From the NCBI RefSeq assembly GCF_000003815.2, contig NW_023365758.1, positions 99,980 to 163,979 of the forward strand: a DNA stretch of 64,000 nucleotides, given 5' to 3'. Numbering within the stretch: the first letter of the stretch is position 1; the number at the start of each line of letters is the position of its first letter. This document shows positions 10,111 to 20,052 of this stretch, piece after piece. A model generated the notes under the pieces. The model did not search any database and was not told the origin of the DNA. It saw nothing but the letters and a program-made list of their open reading frames with translations. Source of the stretch: Branchiostoma floridae. Its lineage: Eukaryota; Chordata; Leptocardii; Amphioxiformes; Branchiostomatidae. Made by a program: the position numbers and the translations under genes.

Positions 10111-11566
10111 GTAAGACATGTCTTTACTGCCTGTCCACTGCTTGCCTGCTTTTTCCTTTGTACTTTAGATTGAACACAGGTTTCTTTCAGGAAATCAGTG
10201 ATCGATTTGTAGAAAGGGGAGGGGGGCAGCAATTACTAGTTGTTTACATATCTAGGCAAGGATGAACAATGATACGGTTTGATAACTCTTTGAATTAAAC
10301 TATCTAAAGGAATTTAATCTATGTTAGGGTTAATGTTAGGGTTAATCACAGTTAGCCTGTCAATTGAACGATCGATTCTGAAGGATTTGTTTTTGGGTGT
10401 GCCCATTTACTTTTATTTTCGAAACGTGTGTGTGCGTTTGTGTGGTTGTACGTGTGTGTGCGTTCATGTGCGTGTGTACGAGGCTCGTTCTCATTTAAAT
10501 GTCGAAATGCTGTCGCCTGACTTAACGCCTTGATATGGAGCAAATTATAGACAACATCACTGGTTCCTTTATTTTTCCACAACCCCTGTAATGTTAACAA
10601 AAGATGCACAACAACATTCGTATAGGTTGATGGGTTAGAAGATTATCATAGTCGCGGGTGGGATTTCACACCCTAAAAAATGGCTGTCGCCTGAGAAAAA
10701 AACGAAGAATTCAAATAGTAGCCAAAAATGTAACAATTCAGTTCCCAGAATGATTGTTCGGTAGCTGAAACCAGCTGACCAGGCCCTCTGACCGATCACG
10801 TCAGATCGCTCCTGTCACTGATCTTGGAGGCTGTGTGAGGTGGTTTATGCCTGTCGCCAGATTCTGTAACAAACGTTACCACCACGAGTACGATGGTTGC
10901 CACGGTTATATTATTCACGTGTAAGACTAGACATGGCCGTTTTTGTGACGATGTACAGTTTTTCTGGCTTTCTAAAGAAACAAGAAAGGGTTGTTAAATG
11001 TCATTTGTATCCCACCTTGCTTAACAGAATGTTGTACAGAAATGACTGTAACAAACGTTACCATTGTTTGATGCTGTCTAAGCTTTATATTTGACCTGGT
11101 GTAAAAAAAGCTGCCCACTTTTTAAATGTTCCTAGGGACATCCACTTATACCTAAATGATGTAGCCAATAAGGTAAGTCATTTCGAAGAAAACAGGGTAA
11201 AGTCTACTGTTGTAACAAACGTTACCGGTAACGTTTGTTACCTGCCCTGTAATGCATTACCAATGGGACCGAAAATAATAAGTTGCCATTTTTTGGCTAT
11301 GGTTAAAAGAGGAATTTTCCCAAACAGCCAAGTAGTTTTCAATGAAAATAAAGCCGATTTATTTTTCGACCAAAAAAATGCCATTTTCGACATTTCAATG
11401 AGAACGAGTGACGAGTGTGCACGTTTTTGTGTTTGAAACTGAGTGTGGGTGTATGTGTGTGTTTGTGTGTGTGCCTGTGTCTGTCTGTCTGTCTCTCTCT
11501 CTCTCTGAGATCTAGAATAAGAATTACACAGGGATGTTTTATACCGTTCGTCATTTTTGTTTTTAG
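10111..11566 (+). other. ZF3 intron 1, enlarged
   Basis: About 900 bases longer than the shortest introns. It holds the conserved AAAGGGGAGGGGGGC run (10215-10230), TG-rich pieces at 10427-10480 and 11435-11475, and the repeated motif GTAACAAACGTTACC (see separate entry). No coding sequence is supported. Acceptor TTTTTAG ends at 11566. Confidence 0.6.
10866..11241. repeat. Repeated 15-mer GTAACAAACGTTACC, last pair palindromic
   Basis: Exact copies at 10866-10880, 11048-11062 and 11212-11226. The third is followed immediately by its reverse complement (11227-11241), making a perfect 30-base palindrome. Four copies in 376 bases is far above chance. Confidence 0.85.
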
Positions 11567-11568
11567 AA

Positions 11569-12582
11569 ATGGACGAAAGAAACAGCGAGGTTGCTATGGA
11601 CGGTCCCCAAGCTGTACACCCAGGAGACGAAACAAGCATCAGCATAGAAATAGACATGGGAAGAGAGCAGAACAACGAAGGGGTCATTCCAAACGAAGAA
11701 ACGTGCGGTCCCGCCGGAGTAGAATCTGAGCATCCTCCTTCACAGGGCCATACAGAGCAAGTGGACAAGCTTACGGTGAAACGTATTGTGGACAAACCGG
11801 ACAAACGCTTTGTGTGCACGGAATGTGACTATAGGGCACTCTCAAATGCTCAACTGTCAATACACAAAAGAAAACATACTGGTGAGAAACCCTATACATG
11901 TGACCAGTGTGACTATGCTGCTGCAAAGAAAGGAAATTTAAAGAGACACATGGCTAAACACACCGGAGACAAGCCTCTCTTGTGTGGAGAGTGTGGGTAC
12001 AGGACGACTGACATGGCTTTCTTAACCATACACATGAGAAAACACACTGGCGTGAAACCTTACAAGTGTGACCAGTGCGACTATTCTTCTGCACAGAAAG
12101 GCAACTTAGACCAACACGTGGTTAGACACAACGGAGAAAAACCCTACATGTGTGGGGAGTGCGGGTTCAGGACGGCTTTCAAGTCTTCCTTAGCCACACA
12201 CATGAAAAGACATACAGGTGTGAAACCTTATAAATGTGACCAGTGCGACTATTCAGCTGCAGAGAAATCCACGTTAGGCCAACACATGACTAGACACACC
12301 GGCGAAAAGCCATACATGTGTGGGGAATGCGGATACAGGACGGTTACCAGGTATTCCTTAACCGTGCACATGAGAACACATACTGGTGTGAAACCTTATA
12401 AGTGCGACCAGTGTGACTATTCTGCTGCAAAGAAAGGGCATTTAGATTCACACATGGCTAAACACACCAACGAAAAACCCTTCATGTGTGCGGAGTGCGG
12501 ATACAGAACTGCTCACAGGTCAAACCTATCACGACATATGATCAAACATACCGGCGAGAAACCTACCAATGTGACCAATTAA
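11569..12582 (+). CDS. ZF3: C2H2 zinc-finger protein, 9 fingers, frameshifted end
   Basis: 337 residues from the ATG at the exon edge (TAG/AAATGG). N-terminal segment of the NSEVAMDG subtype (shared with ZF4-ZF6) over residues 1-79. Nine intact fingers follow, RFVCTECDYRALSN to CAECGYRTAHRSNLSRH. After HTGEKP the frame is lost: one C is missing from the usual CCCTAC, giving PTNVTN-stop. The expected terminal finger is still readable downstream to about 12635, with further losses. The protein is therefore one finger shorter than its ancestor but otherwise intact. Confidence 0.83.
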   Translation: MDERNSEVAMDGPQAVHPGDETSISIEIDMGREQNNEGVIPNEETCGPAGVESEHPPSQGHTEQVDKLTVKRIVDKPDKRFVCTECDYRALSNAQLSIHKRKHTGEKPYTCDQCDYAAAKKGNLKRHMAKHTGDKPLLCGECGYRTTDMAFLTIHMRKHTGVKPYKCDQCDYSSAQKGNLDQHVVRHNGEKPYMCGECGFRTAFKSSLATHMKRHTGVKPYKCDQCDYSAAEKSTLGQHMTRHTGEKPYMCGECGYRTVTRYSLTVHMRTHTGVKPYKCDQCDYSAAKKGHLDSHMAKHTNEKPFMCAECGYRTAHRSNLSRHMIKHTGEKPTNVTN

Positions 12583-13910
12583 TGTGACTATAGAGTTAAG
12601 GTATCTAAACAAACACTTGAACAAACACGCTTCTTATGGACACAGTTTACAAGTGTGTATACGGGACGGTTGGCAGGTCTAACTATCCGGTCACAAACAA
12701 TACCAGCGAAGACTCAAAACACAACTGTGATCAGAGCTACTTTTCTGCTTCATCAAAGTAGTGTATACCTGAACATGGCCAAACACAATGTAGAAAAAAG
12801 GAGAAAGAAATTATGGGTTTGAGGACTGCGGGTTAACCTGGACGGAATTTATATATATATATAGGCGCAATACGAACGTCGTCTATCAACGTGCACCAAA
12901 TCATTGCCATCTTGAATTAAGTTCTTTCTTTTATATACTAGATAACAGACATTTTCGTACAAAGGAGAGTGATGTCACGACCTGTAGCCAAAATGCCCTA
13001 CCAAAGAGCACACAGTAGACAATCGGTTTTAACATGTAGTCAATTTAGTCAATAACAAGTAGACGCTGATATTCTAGGTGATAATACTACGTGAACTAGG
13101 TGAATGTCAATATAACACTGCAGTCATTGGCATGATGCTGATTTTTCATATATCATATCCAACGTTGTTAGATTATCTTCATTCCATGTATTATAAGTAG
13201 TGGTAGCATTACTAATAGTAGTACATTATGCTAATTTACATTAACATGATTTATATCATCTACATCTACAACATCATCATCGGTCGGCTGCATTTCTGCG
13301 GTGCAAATATCGGTATTACAGCGCAGGCGCAGATGGCCAACTCAAAAGGATATGTGGCCTTGGTAAAAGTGCCTGAAGAATTCTTTTTTTATTGGGATAT
13401 GTTTGGACATTCTAACGCTAGTTTACCTTTATTCGTAGGGTACCCTTTATCCGTTCTTTTAAAGAAAAATATATTTAGGGATATCAAGTCCACAGATGAT
13501 GATTTCAAACTGCAATATTTCTAAAATAGCACAATTTGAAACTACCGTTCATCGATTTGATATCCCAAGACACCCTGTTTAGCAACACAGCGGATATAGG
13601 TTACCCCGCGGATAAAGGTGAATTAACGTTAATCATTTTTATATCTCATCAAGACCTACCCACATTCCAAATATTTAATACAGTCCATCCAGGCCTTCAA
13701 AAGTTATGCTGTCCACGCACAAACATGCACGCATTCATTCATACACACAAACATACACACATGAATACATACAAACATACACACATGCATATATGCAAAC
13801 GTTGCCGAAAACGTCGCCTTCTATGGTAGGAAATGAAACAAATAACACAACCAAAGAACGGCGTCATTTTAGACAGAGTAAAGTAATACAGTTATGTCGT
13901 TAAACTGGAC
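12583..13910. repeat. ZF3 3' flank, fossil fingers and dispersed repeat copy 2
   Basis: 12583-12860 holds the frameshifted last finger and older finger relics (GAAGACTCAAAACACAACTG, GGACTGCGGGTTAACCTGG). 12915-13130 matches the flank after ZF1. 13140-13420 is copy 2 of the dispersed repeat seen at 1641. 13635-13830 is the CA-rich repeat tail. No gene. Confidence 0.55.
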
Positions 13911-14085
13911 GCGGTAATCAGGTAAATCAACTTTGACCTTTGACTTCCACTGCGCTGAAAGGTCAGTTTGCCAGAACACCATGTTGATTGATCGGATGAT
14001 AACGGGCAAGATCCTTGTCTTTCCAGTTTGCCGTTTATAAGACAATGCTACACATTAGCAGTCAATCAGCACCATAAACCGGTAA
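13911..14085 (+). promoter_or_regulatory. ZF4 promoter and exon 1, partly decayed
   Basis: Module copy 4: CAACTTTGACCTTTGACTTC and GAAAGGTCAG are kept, but the YY1-like core has become ACCATGTTG (13978-13986). The exon ends CCGGTAAGTAAG, so the usual G before the donor is lost while an earlier GTAAGT donor is created four bases upstream. It belongs to the pseudogene ZF4. Confidence 0.65.
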
Positions 14086-14653
14086 GTAAGACATTTTTCT
14101 ACTGCCTATTCACCTTTTCTGCTAATTCCTTGGTACTTTAGATTGTTTCTTTGAGGAAATCAGTGATCGATTTGTACAAAGGGGAGGGCGACAGTAAATA
14201 CTACTTGTTGACATTGGCAAGGATGAGCAATGATACGGTTTGATAACTCTTTCAATTAAGCGATTCTTGAGCATTTAAGGGGTCTTGCTAATTTTTAATC
14301 ACGATTTGTTTAATCGCGGTTGTATAATTAAATCATTTGTGTCTGTGCATACGTATCTGTGTAGTGTTTACAGCGAGGATCTGGAGCACGGGGTCAGTGT
14401 GTGAGTTTGAGTGCGTGTATGTGCGAGTATTGGTGCGTGTGCTTGACATCGACAAGGATTGACAATGTCACGGTTTGATAGTCTTCTGAGGGATTTGTCT
14501 TTGGAGAGGGGGTCTTCCTAAATTGAAATTAGGAGGGGGTCTTTCTAAATTGTTACGGCCGTTTTACAATTGAGTGTAACCATTGATGTTTCCACATCTA
14601 TACGCTGTGTAGTAGGAATATGTTTTTTCAACGGTCATTATTGTTGTTTTTAG
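14086..14653 (+). other. ZF4 intron 1
   Basis: Keeps the GGGGAGGG run (14183-14190) and a TG/GTGCG-rich part at 14395-14445. Acceptor TTTTTAG ends at 14653. No coding content. Confidence 0.55.
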
Positions 14654-14655
14654 AA

Positions 14656-14879
14656 ATGGGAGAAAGAAACAGCGAGGTTGCTATGGACGATCACCAAGCA
14701 GTGCACTCTAGCGGAACCATTCCATACGAGGAAACGTGCGGAGTAGAATCTGACCACCATCCCCACACACATGCCCATACCGGAAGCAAGGGACACTCTC
14801 CCGGTGAAACGTACTGTGAACAAACGCTTTGTGTGTACGGATTGTGACTATAGGGCACTGTAAAATGCTCAGCTGTCAA
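14656..14879 (+). pseudogene. ZF4: zinc-finger pseudogene, 5' part only
   Basis: Starts like its relatives (MGERNSEVAMDDHQAVHS), then lacks roughly 20 codons found in ZF6 (the ETSSSEKLDTGRQQNKEG region). It later shifts frame in the CATACCGGAAGCAAGG stretch, so the first finger is read out of frame and terminates at 14847. Even in the finger frame there is a TAA (GCACTGTAAAATGCT, where ZF3 has GCACTCTCAAATGCT). The rest is lost in the 100-N gap. Its promoter is also damaged. It is a ZF3/ZF6-type gene that has died. Confidence 0.8.
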
Positions 14880-14979
14880 NNNNNNNNNNNNNNNNNNNNN
14901 NNNNNNNNNNNNNNNNNNNNNNNNNNNNNNNNNNNNNNNNNNNNNNNNNNNNNNNNNNNNNNNNNNNNNNNNNNNNNNN
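14880..14979. other. Assembly gap (100 N)
   Basis: Exactly 100 N, the usual placeholder for a gap of unknown size. Sequence on the two sides is unrelated (zinc-finger exon versus NUP205 intron), so the join should not be taken as proof of adjacency. Confidence 0.95.
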
Positions 14980-15141
14980 GTATATACTCTACTCTGCCCT
15001 GTGTCTCCTTGTCAGAGCTGTTTGAAAAATAGATTCTTTATGACAAAACAGTATTCAGACACAGATACCTGTTTTTTGCCCATCCACTATTGATTTTTCT
15101 TGGTCTATCATTAAAGACTATGTCTATCCCCACACCTGCAG

Positions 15142-15862
15142 AGTATGGCGAGTATCTTGAGACAGATGAACAGCTGGTAGACTTGGCCCTGGACAACAAT
15201 GTCTTCCTGTACCTGAGTCAGGCTGTCATCGCTACAGACACCTTCCACACAGAGGTAAACTTTCTGTCTCAAATGTTAGTTGTTAAATTTTGATCTACTT
15301 TTTACCTTAGGCAAGAGCTTTATGTTGTTGAATGGCTTCTTTTTTGGATGAGTAGTGTTTGTGATATTTCTTTAGCTTTTGTTCCATGTAGCTATTAAGT
15401 ATAAAGTCAATTTAGATATTCTATTTTCCCATCAGGAAAGGGCATTGTGACATTCGTTGAACAACATGAAGACAAGAAAAGTCTTGGGATAGTCGTACAA
15501 ATGTCGCACAAAATTCAGGTGGTCTTTTCACAGAAAAGGCTACCTTAGATCCTTGTAGGAAATTAGTTTTGTCACAGCCTGTTTTGAAATTCTATGATAT
15601 CAAAATTGTAATGTGACTGGTCTGTTACCAGGGACAGTGCATTTCATTTGTATAAAACTCGATCTTTTTTTTTTGTGTGCAGGAATTCTACGTGCGGCGT
15701 TTGCACACCTTGGTGACAGACTTCCTGGTGCTGATGCCGCTGAAGGTGAAGGAGCTGCGTAGTCATGGCGACGAGGAGGCGCGTATCCTAGCGCTAGCCG
15801 CGGCGGAGGGTGTGGAACCTCCCACAGACATCAGGAGGGGGTTCGAACATCTCATGACACTG
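15142..15862 (+). CDS. NUP205: Two internal exons of nucleoporin NUP205 (partial gene)
   Basis: Exon a, 15142-15254 (acceptor CACACCTGCAG, donor GAG/GTAAAC), encodes YGEYLETDEQLVDLALDNNV and continues to FHTE. Exon b, 15683-15862 (acceptor TTTTTTGTGTGCAG, donor CTG/GTGAGG), encodes EFYVRRLHTLVTDFL, then LMPLKVKELRSHGDEEAR and PTDIRRGFEHLMTL. Phase is 0 across the intron. The EFYxRRxHxLVTDFLxLMPxKVK block is characteristic of NUP205, a large scaffold protein of the inner ring of the nuclear pore. Codon use is GC-richer than in the ZF genes. Only two of many expected exons are present: upstream ones are cut by the gap, and downstream the Tx1-like LINE begins within 450 bases. This is either a real gene continuing elsewhere or a misjoined contig. 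Confidence 0.8.
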
Positions 15863-16309
15863 GTGAGGCTGGGCATTCTTCTGGACTGTTCTTACAACCA
15901 AGTGTTTGTACCTAAGACAATATTTTGGTGACCATCTGTCACCTTCCTCAGGGCAATACTGACTGGTTCTGTGCAGATAGTGTAGGTATGTGCAGATATG
16001 TAGTTATATTAAAAGAAAACATTGGCAATTTTAAAAACACTTGGTTACTTGTTGATAACTTTGTTACCAATGACTAACCAATCTGCTGAAACTATTCATG
16101 GATGGTCATGTTTTTGTTTGAAAAATTTTTTGCCTTGCCGCCGGCAAGGCTTTACGCCAGCTTTCTTCCATGGATGGACGGACCTGTTAACCCAGCCCTT
16201 CCAAAGCCCCTTCCAAAGGCCCTTTGTTATTTTGGGTATACAAACAGTTTTAGTAATACAGACAGAGACCAAACTGAAAACCATCATAATATAAGAAGAA
16301 ACAACTCAT
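15863..16309. other. NUP205 intron or flank
   Basis: AT-rich, no exon recognised. It contains a short imperfect inverted stretch around 16130-16150 (CTTGCCGCCGGCAAG). The LINE 3' end lies near 16300, but no clear poly-A/poly-T boundary is visible. Confidence 0.4.
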
Positions 16310-16543
16310 GAATGGAAACAAAGAAAAAGAATGTGCCATTCCACCCGAGGCAGACTTGCACCCGCCCACCCTTCTGCCAAGAAACGACACATCAAAGCAA
16401 ACTGGAAATTATAAAGAGGACTAGAGAGTAGAAGGAGAACACCATAGTGAAGGACTGACCACACATACTGAACATCTAACAGACAATCCACCAATAGCAA
16501 AGACAGACTGTAGCACCAAACAAAGACTACTACGACAAGGACT
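16310..16543 (-). other. Probable LINE 3' UTR
   Basis: Continues from the ORF2 stop on the minus strand. An overlapping minus-strand frame here has a skewed, low-complexity composition and is not credible as protein. The outer limit is uncertain. Confidence 0.45.
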
Positions 16544-19500
16544 CTAAAAACGTAGAACCAAAACTCCCGTCCGCACACTTGCCCATTTAACAGATTGGCA
16601 CCACTCAGCCAAGAAACTTTCAGAACCAAGTCGAACAAACTCCATCTTGAGTTTAAACCTAAGAGCCTCCTTGATTAGAGACACCAGCTCAATGTGAGAT
16701 ACGAAATTATTGTCAAAGAGAGCCTGACACCTGGACCACCAAATCTTAGACCGAGCGACGGCCAAAATGTAGGTGCAGACATCTCTCTTACACTTCTTCA
16801 GGGTAGACGACATAACACCATAGAGAGCGACCGCGCGAGAAACACGAAAACTAGAGACCACCCATCGCCTAATGAACCCTTCGACCCAAGTCCAGGTCAG
16901 GAGCACCTCGCCACAAGACCAGATGGCATGGGTAACGGTCTCCGTAGCTCTACAGTTTCTCCTCGGACAAAGAGGGGAAGGAGTTCTGTGCCAAATCGAA
17001 CAAGTCAAGTAGTTGGTTTTGAGAGCCCCATGTGCGACCTTCCAGGAAAGCTCCTTTAGGTTATTCTCAAGGAGAGTGTTATGCACCGTTGAAAAAACAA
17101 GTGACCAATCAACACCCCGCTCTAAAAAACAAGCGGAAGGGGTATGAGAACGAGCTAAAATGGCAGCTTTGTACAAAGACTGCACGGTGCATATCCTGTC
17201 CCAAGTCTTCGAAGCAGAAGCATTAACAAACTCCAAGGTGAGCTTCCGCATCAAAGAATAGTGAGGTGGAGCCTCAGGAGAGTGGGGGGAACTGTTAGAC
17301 CACGATGATGGTTCAAAACGACGGGCAAAAAAACCCAGCCAATATTTTGCCAACTGGACCCATGGAAGATCCGGCCGGTCAAGAATATTGGTAAACGGCC
17401 GACAATAAAAACAATTGGCCTTCACTCCAAAATCAATGAGATCCCATCCACCTTTGTCCAAAGGTAGCAAAACTGTCTGTCTAGAGACCAGTTCTGCACG
17501 ATAACTCCAGAAAAACTTAAAGACGGCTCTCGTAATGTCCTTGACGACTGACTCGGGAGGAGAAAATACAGGAGCAATATACCACAAAGTAGATAAAGCA
17601 AGGTTATTAACGACGACAACCTTGCCAGCGAAGGATAAAGAGAAGCTGTCCCACCTTCGCAGAACCGCTTCAAACTTAGCTTGCCTCTCCCTCCAGTTGA
17701 CTAAAGGCATATTAACACTTCCAAAAGTACCTCCCAATAAACGTATGGATACAGATGTCCATTTAAAATTCTTCGGACAATCGAGTCTTTTCCTCCAACT
17801 ACCTAGCCAGAGACCCATACATTTGTCAAGATTTAAAAGAGACCCGGAACCTCTGTTATACATGTCAATAACAGCAAAGAGCCGGCGGATCGACTCATCG
17901 GTTGTAACAATAGCCGAGTTATCGTCCGCATACTGCGAGATCTTAACTTCACGGCCACCAGGCAACCTGAGGCCGTGAATCGCAGCGTCGGCCCTTACTG
18001 TAGCGGCAAATGGCTCCAAAGAAATTGCGTATAGCAGGGGTGACATAGGGCACCCCTGCCGAACACCTCTTGAGAGAGAAAAAGAAGATGATAGCGACCC
18101 ATTGACGAGAACAGCACTGGTAATGTTGTGGTACAATATAGCAACCCATTTGCGGAAAACCGGGCCAAAACCCATCTTCGTAAGAGTCAAGTGAAGAAAA
18201 TCAATATTCACTCTATCAAAGGCCTTGGCCTGATCCAGAGAAATGATCGCACAGTCAAAGTTATTCATATTAACATATGTAATGATATCTCTCATCAAAA
18301 GTAGGTTACATTGTATCGACCGGCCTGGTATACCGCATGTCTGGTCAGGACTGATGACCGAGGCGGCAACCATCTTAAGCCTATTGTTAAGGACCTTTGC
18401 AAGAATCTTATAATCGCAATTTAACAAAGAGATGGGGCGACGGTTCTTCGGGTCCAGAGGGTCCCCTTTTTTTGGAAGGAGAGTAATAACACCAAAACTC
18501 TGGCTCTGAGAGAGCTCGCCAGACGAAAAAACTTCCTCATAAACTGAGAGGAGATCCCCGGCAATGACGTCCCAGAAAGCGACATAAAATTCCTTCGGGA
18601 GACCGTCACTGCCAGGGGACTTATTATTCTCCATACTGCGCAATGCAGCCCAAAGCTCATCCAACGAAAGAGGACCTTCTAATGAAGAGACTTCATCAGG
18701 ATCCAAAGACCCTTCTAAATTGTTACAAAGGTTATTCGCCTCACACTTATCAATAGGCTCAGCACTAAAAAGGTCTTCATAAAATAGCTTAAAAACGTCT
18801 AAAATCTCCTCGTCATCTTGGACAACACGTCCAGTAGAATCTCTGACCGAAGAAATGCGTCGCTGCCTACTTCGGGAAGAGGCCTGGCTTACAAAATACG
18901 AGGTACATTTTTCCCCCTCGACAAATTGCTTGACTCTGGACCGAACAAAAGCACCGCGAGCCTCCTCAGCGGACAACTCGGACAAGGAAGACTTAGTACA
19001 TTCATACCTACGCAAGATGTCCGCCGAAGAGGCCCCGTCGTTCATCTTGTTGGTGAGATCGACAAGTTCATTATTCAAGGTAAACATGGACTCCCGTCTC
19101 TCCCTAGCCAGTTCACAAGAAATTCTGATCAGGAGAGAGCGAGTTCTAGCCTTTACATCATCCCACCAGGCTCGCAAAGAAGGAAAACCTGGTTTCAAAG
19201 TCTTCCAATTGTTAAAAGCGAGTTTAAAATCATTTAAAACTTTGTCTCTTTTTAAAATCGAGACATTACATTTCCACAAGCCAGGCTTCTTCTTCACATC
19301 CGGTAAAATTGACAAGGACACACAGTCATGGTCTGTAAAATATGCGGGTAAAAAACAGTAGTTTGAAACGACGAGGCATTTAGACGAATAAAATCGGTCC
19401 AGCCGACAGGCAATACCTTTGGTCGGCTGTCTCCAAGTGAAGACCTTTTTAGAAGGATTCTCATGTCTCCAAGAGTCATGCACATTAAAATCGGCGCAAA

Positions 19501-20038
19501 TGTCTTTTAAAACGGTGGAACCGCCACTACCATGAGCCGGGTTCCCGCCCCTCTTATCAATATCAACATCTTCAACGCAGTTAAAATCACCGCACAAAAT
19601 AAGGGGCTCAGCCCCCGACAGAAACTTATACAAATTTTTAAAAAATCCAGTACGCTCCGCAGAAATGTTAGGAGCATACATGTTACAAACTTTGAAATTA
19701 CGCGCACCATCGGACAAGACGACACAGACAACACGCCCACTGTCGTCACAAGACTTTTTAACCACATCAAAATTGAAAGATGGAGAGAGTAAAATACCCA
19801 CACCTCTAGATTGGGAGGAGCCCAATGCCCAAAACGCTTGGCCTCCCCATTCCTTCTCCCAGAGCACCGCTTCAGATGTTGACGAAACATGGCACTCTTG
19901 GAGGCAAACAACGTCAAATTTATGTTGACGGCAAAAGCCGAAAACCTGCCTCCTCTTCTGCGGACTACGGAGCCCACAGACATTGAGTGTAGCAATAAGA
20001 ACCATGAGGCTACATAGAGAAGGAATGTCAAACAACAT
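16544..20038 (-). CDS. LINE ORF2: endonuclease and reverse transcriptase (Tx1/L1-like)
   Basis: An intact 1164-residue polyprotein. N-terminal APE endonuclease at about 10-235: ATLNVCGLRSPQKRRQVF, QECHV, GDFNCV, RLDRFYSS and TDHDCVSL, carrying the expected catalytic N, E, D/N and D-H positions. Reverse transcriptase at about 470-760: LLPKKGDPLDPKNRRPISLL, SLDQAKAFDRVN, RGVRQGCPMSPLLYA and the catalytic QYADDNSAI (YADD). A C-terminal zf-RVT-like region at about 1010-1090 includes SWKVAHGALKTNY and CPRRNCRATETVTHAIWSC. Together these support target-primed reverse transcription. The RRQVF endonuclease start and the domain order resemble Tx1-clade elements of the L1 superfamily. It begins 14 bases after the ORF1 stop in another frame, suggesting termination-reinitiation. 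No stop or frameshift is seen, so the copy is young and possibly competent. Confidence 0.88.
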   Translation of the reverse strand: MLFDIPSLCSLMVLIATLNVCGLRSPQKRRQVFGFCRQHKFDVVCLQECHVSSTSEAVLWEKEWGGQAFWALGSSQSRGVGILLSPSFNFDVVKKSCDDSGRVVCVVLSDGARNFKVCNMYAPNISAERTGFFKNLYKFLSGAEPLILCGDFNCVEDVDIDKRGGNPAHGSGGSTVLKDICADFNVHDSWRHENPSKKVFTWRQPTKGIACRLDRFYSSKCLVVSNYCFLPAYFTDHDCVSLSILPDVKKKPGLWKCNVSILKRDKVLNDFKLAFNNWKTLKPGFPSLRAWWDDVKARTRSLLIRISCELARERRESMFTLNNELVDLTNKMNDGASSADILRRYECTKSSLSELSAEEARGAFVRSRVKQFVEGEKCTSYFVSQASSRSRQRRISSVRDSTGRVVQDDEEILDVFKLFYEDLFSAEPIDKCEANNLCNNLEGSLDPDEVSSLEGPLSLDELWAALRSMENNKSPGSDGLPKEFYVAFWDVIAGDLLSVYEEVFSSGELSQSQSFGVITLLPKKGDPLDPKNRRPISLLNCDYKILAKVLNNRLKMVAASVISPDQTCGIPGRSIQCNLLLMRDIITYVNMNNFDCAIISLDQAKAFDRVNIDFLHLTLTKMGFGPVFRKWVAILYHNITSAVLVNGSLSSSFSLSRGVRQGCPMSPLLYAISLEPFAATVRADAAIHGLRLPGGREVKISQYADDNSAIVTTDESIRRLFAVIDMYNRGSGSLLNLDKCMGLWLGSWRKRLDCPKNFKWTSVSIRLLGGTFGSVNMPLVNWRERQAKFEAVLRRWDSFSLSFAGKVVVVNNLALSTLWYIAPVFSPPESVVKDITRAVFKFFWSYRAELVSRQTVLLPLDKGGWDLIDFGVKANCFYCRPFTNILDRPDLPWVQLAKYWLGFFARRFEPSSWSNSSPHSPEAPPHYSLMRKLTLEFVNASASKTWDRICTVQSLYKAAILARSHTPSACFLERGVDWSLVFSTVHNTLLENNLKELSWKVAHGALKTNYLTCSIWHRTPSPLCPRRNCRATETVTHAIWSCGEVLLTWTWVEGFIRRWVVSSFRVSRAVALYGVMSSTLKKCKRDVCTYILAVARSKIWWSRCQALFDNNFVSHIELVSLIKEALRFKLKMEFVRLGSESFLAEWCQSVKWASVRTGVLVLRF

Positions 20039-20052
20039 CGGAATGTGAGGAA

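Noticed and set aside
16306-16638. Separate gene after LINE ORF2
   Set aside because: Overlaps the end of ORF2 in another frame, with Val/Leu-rich low-complexity sequence.
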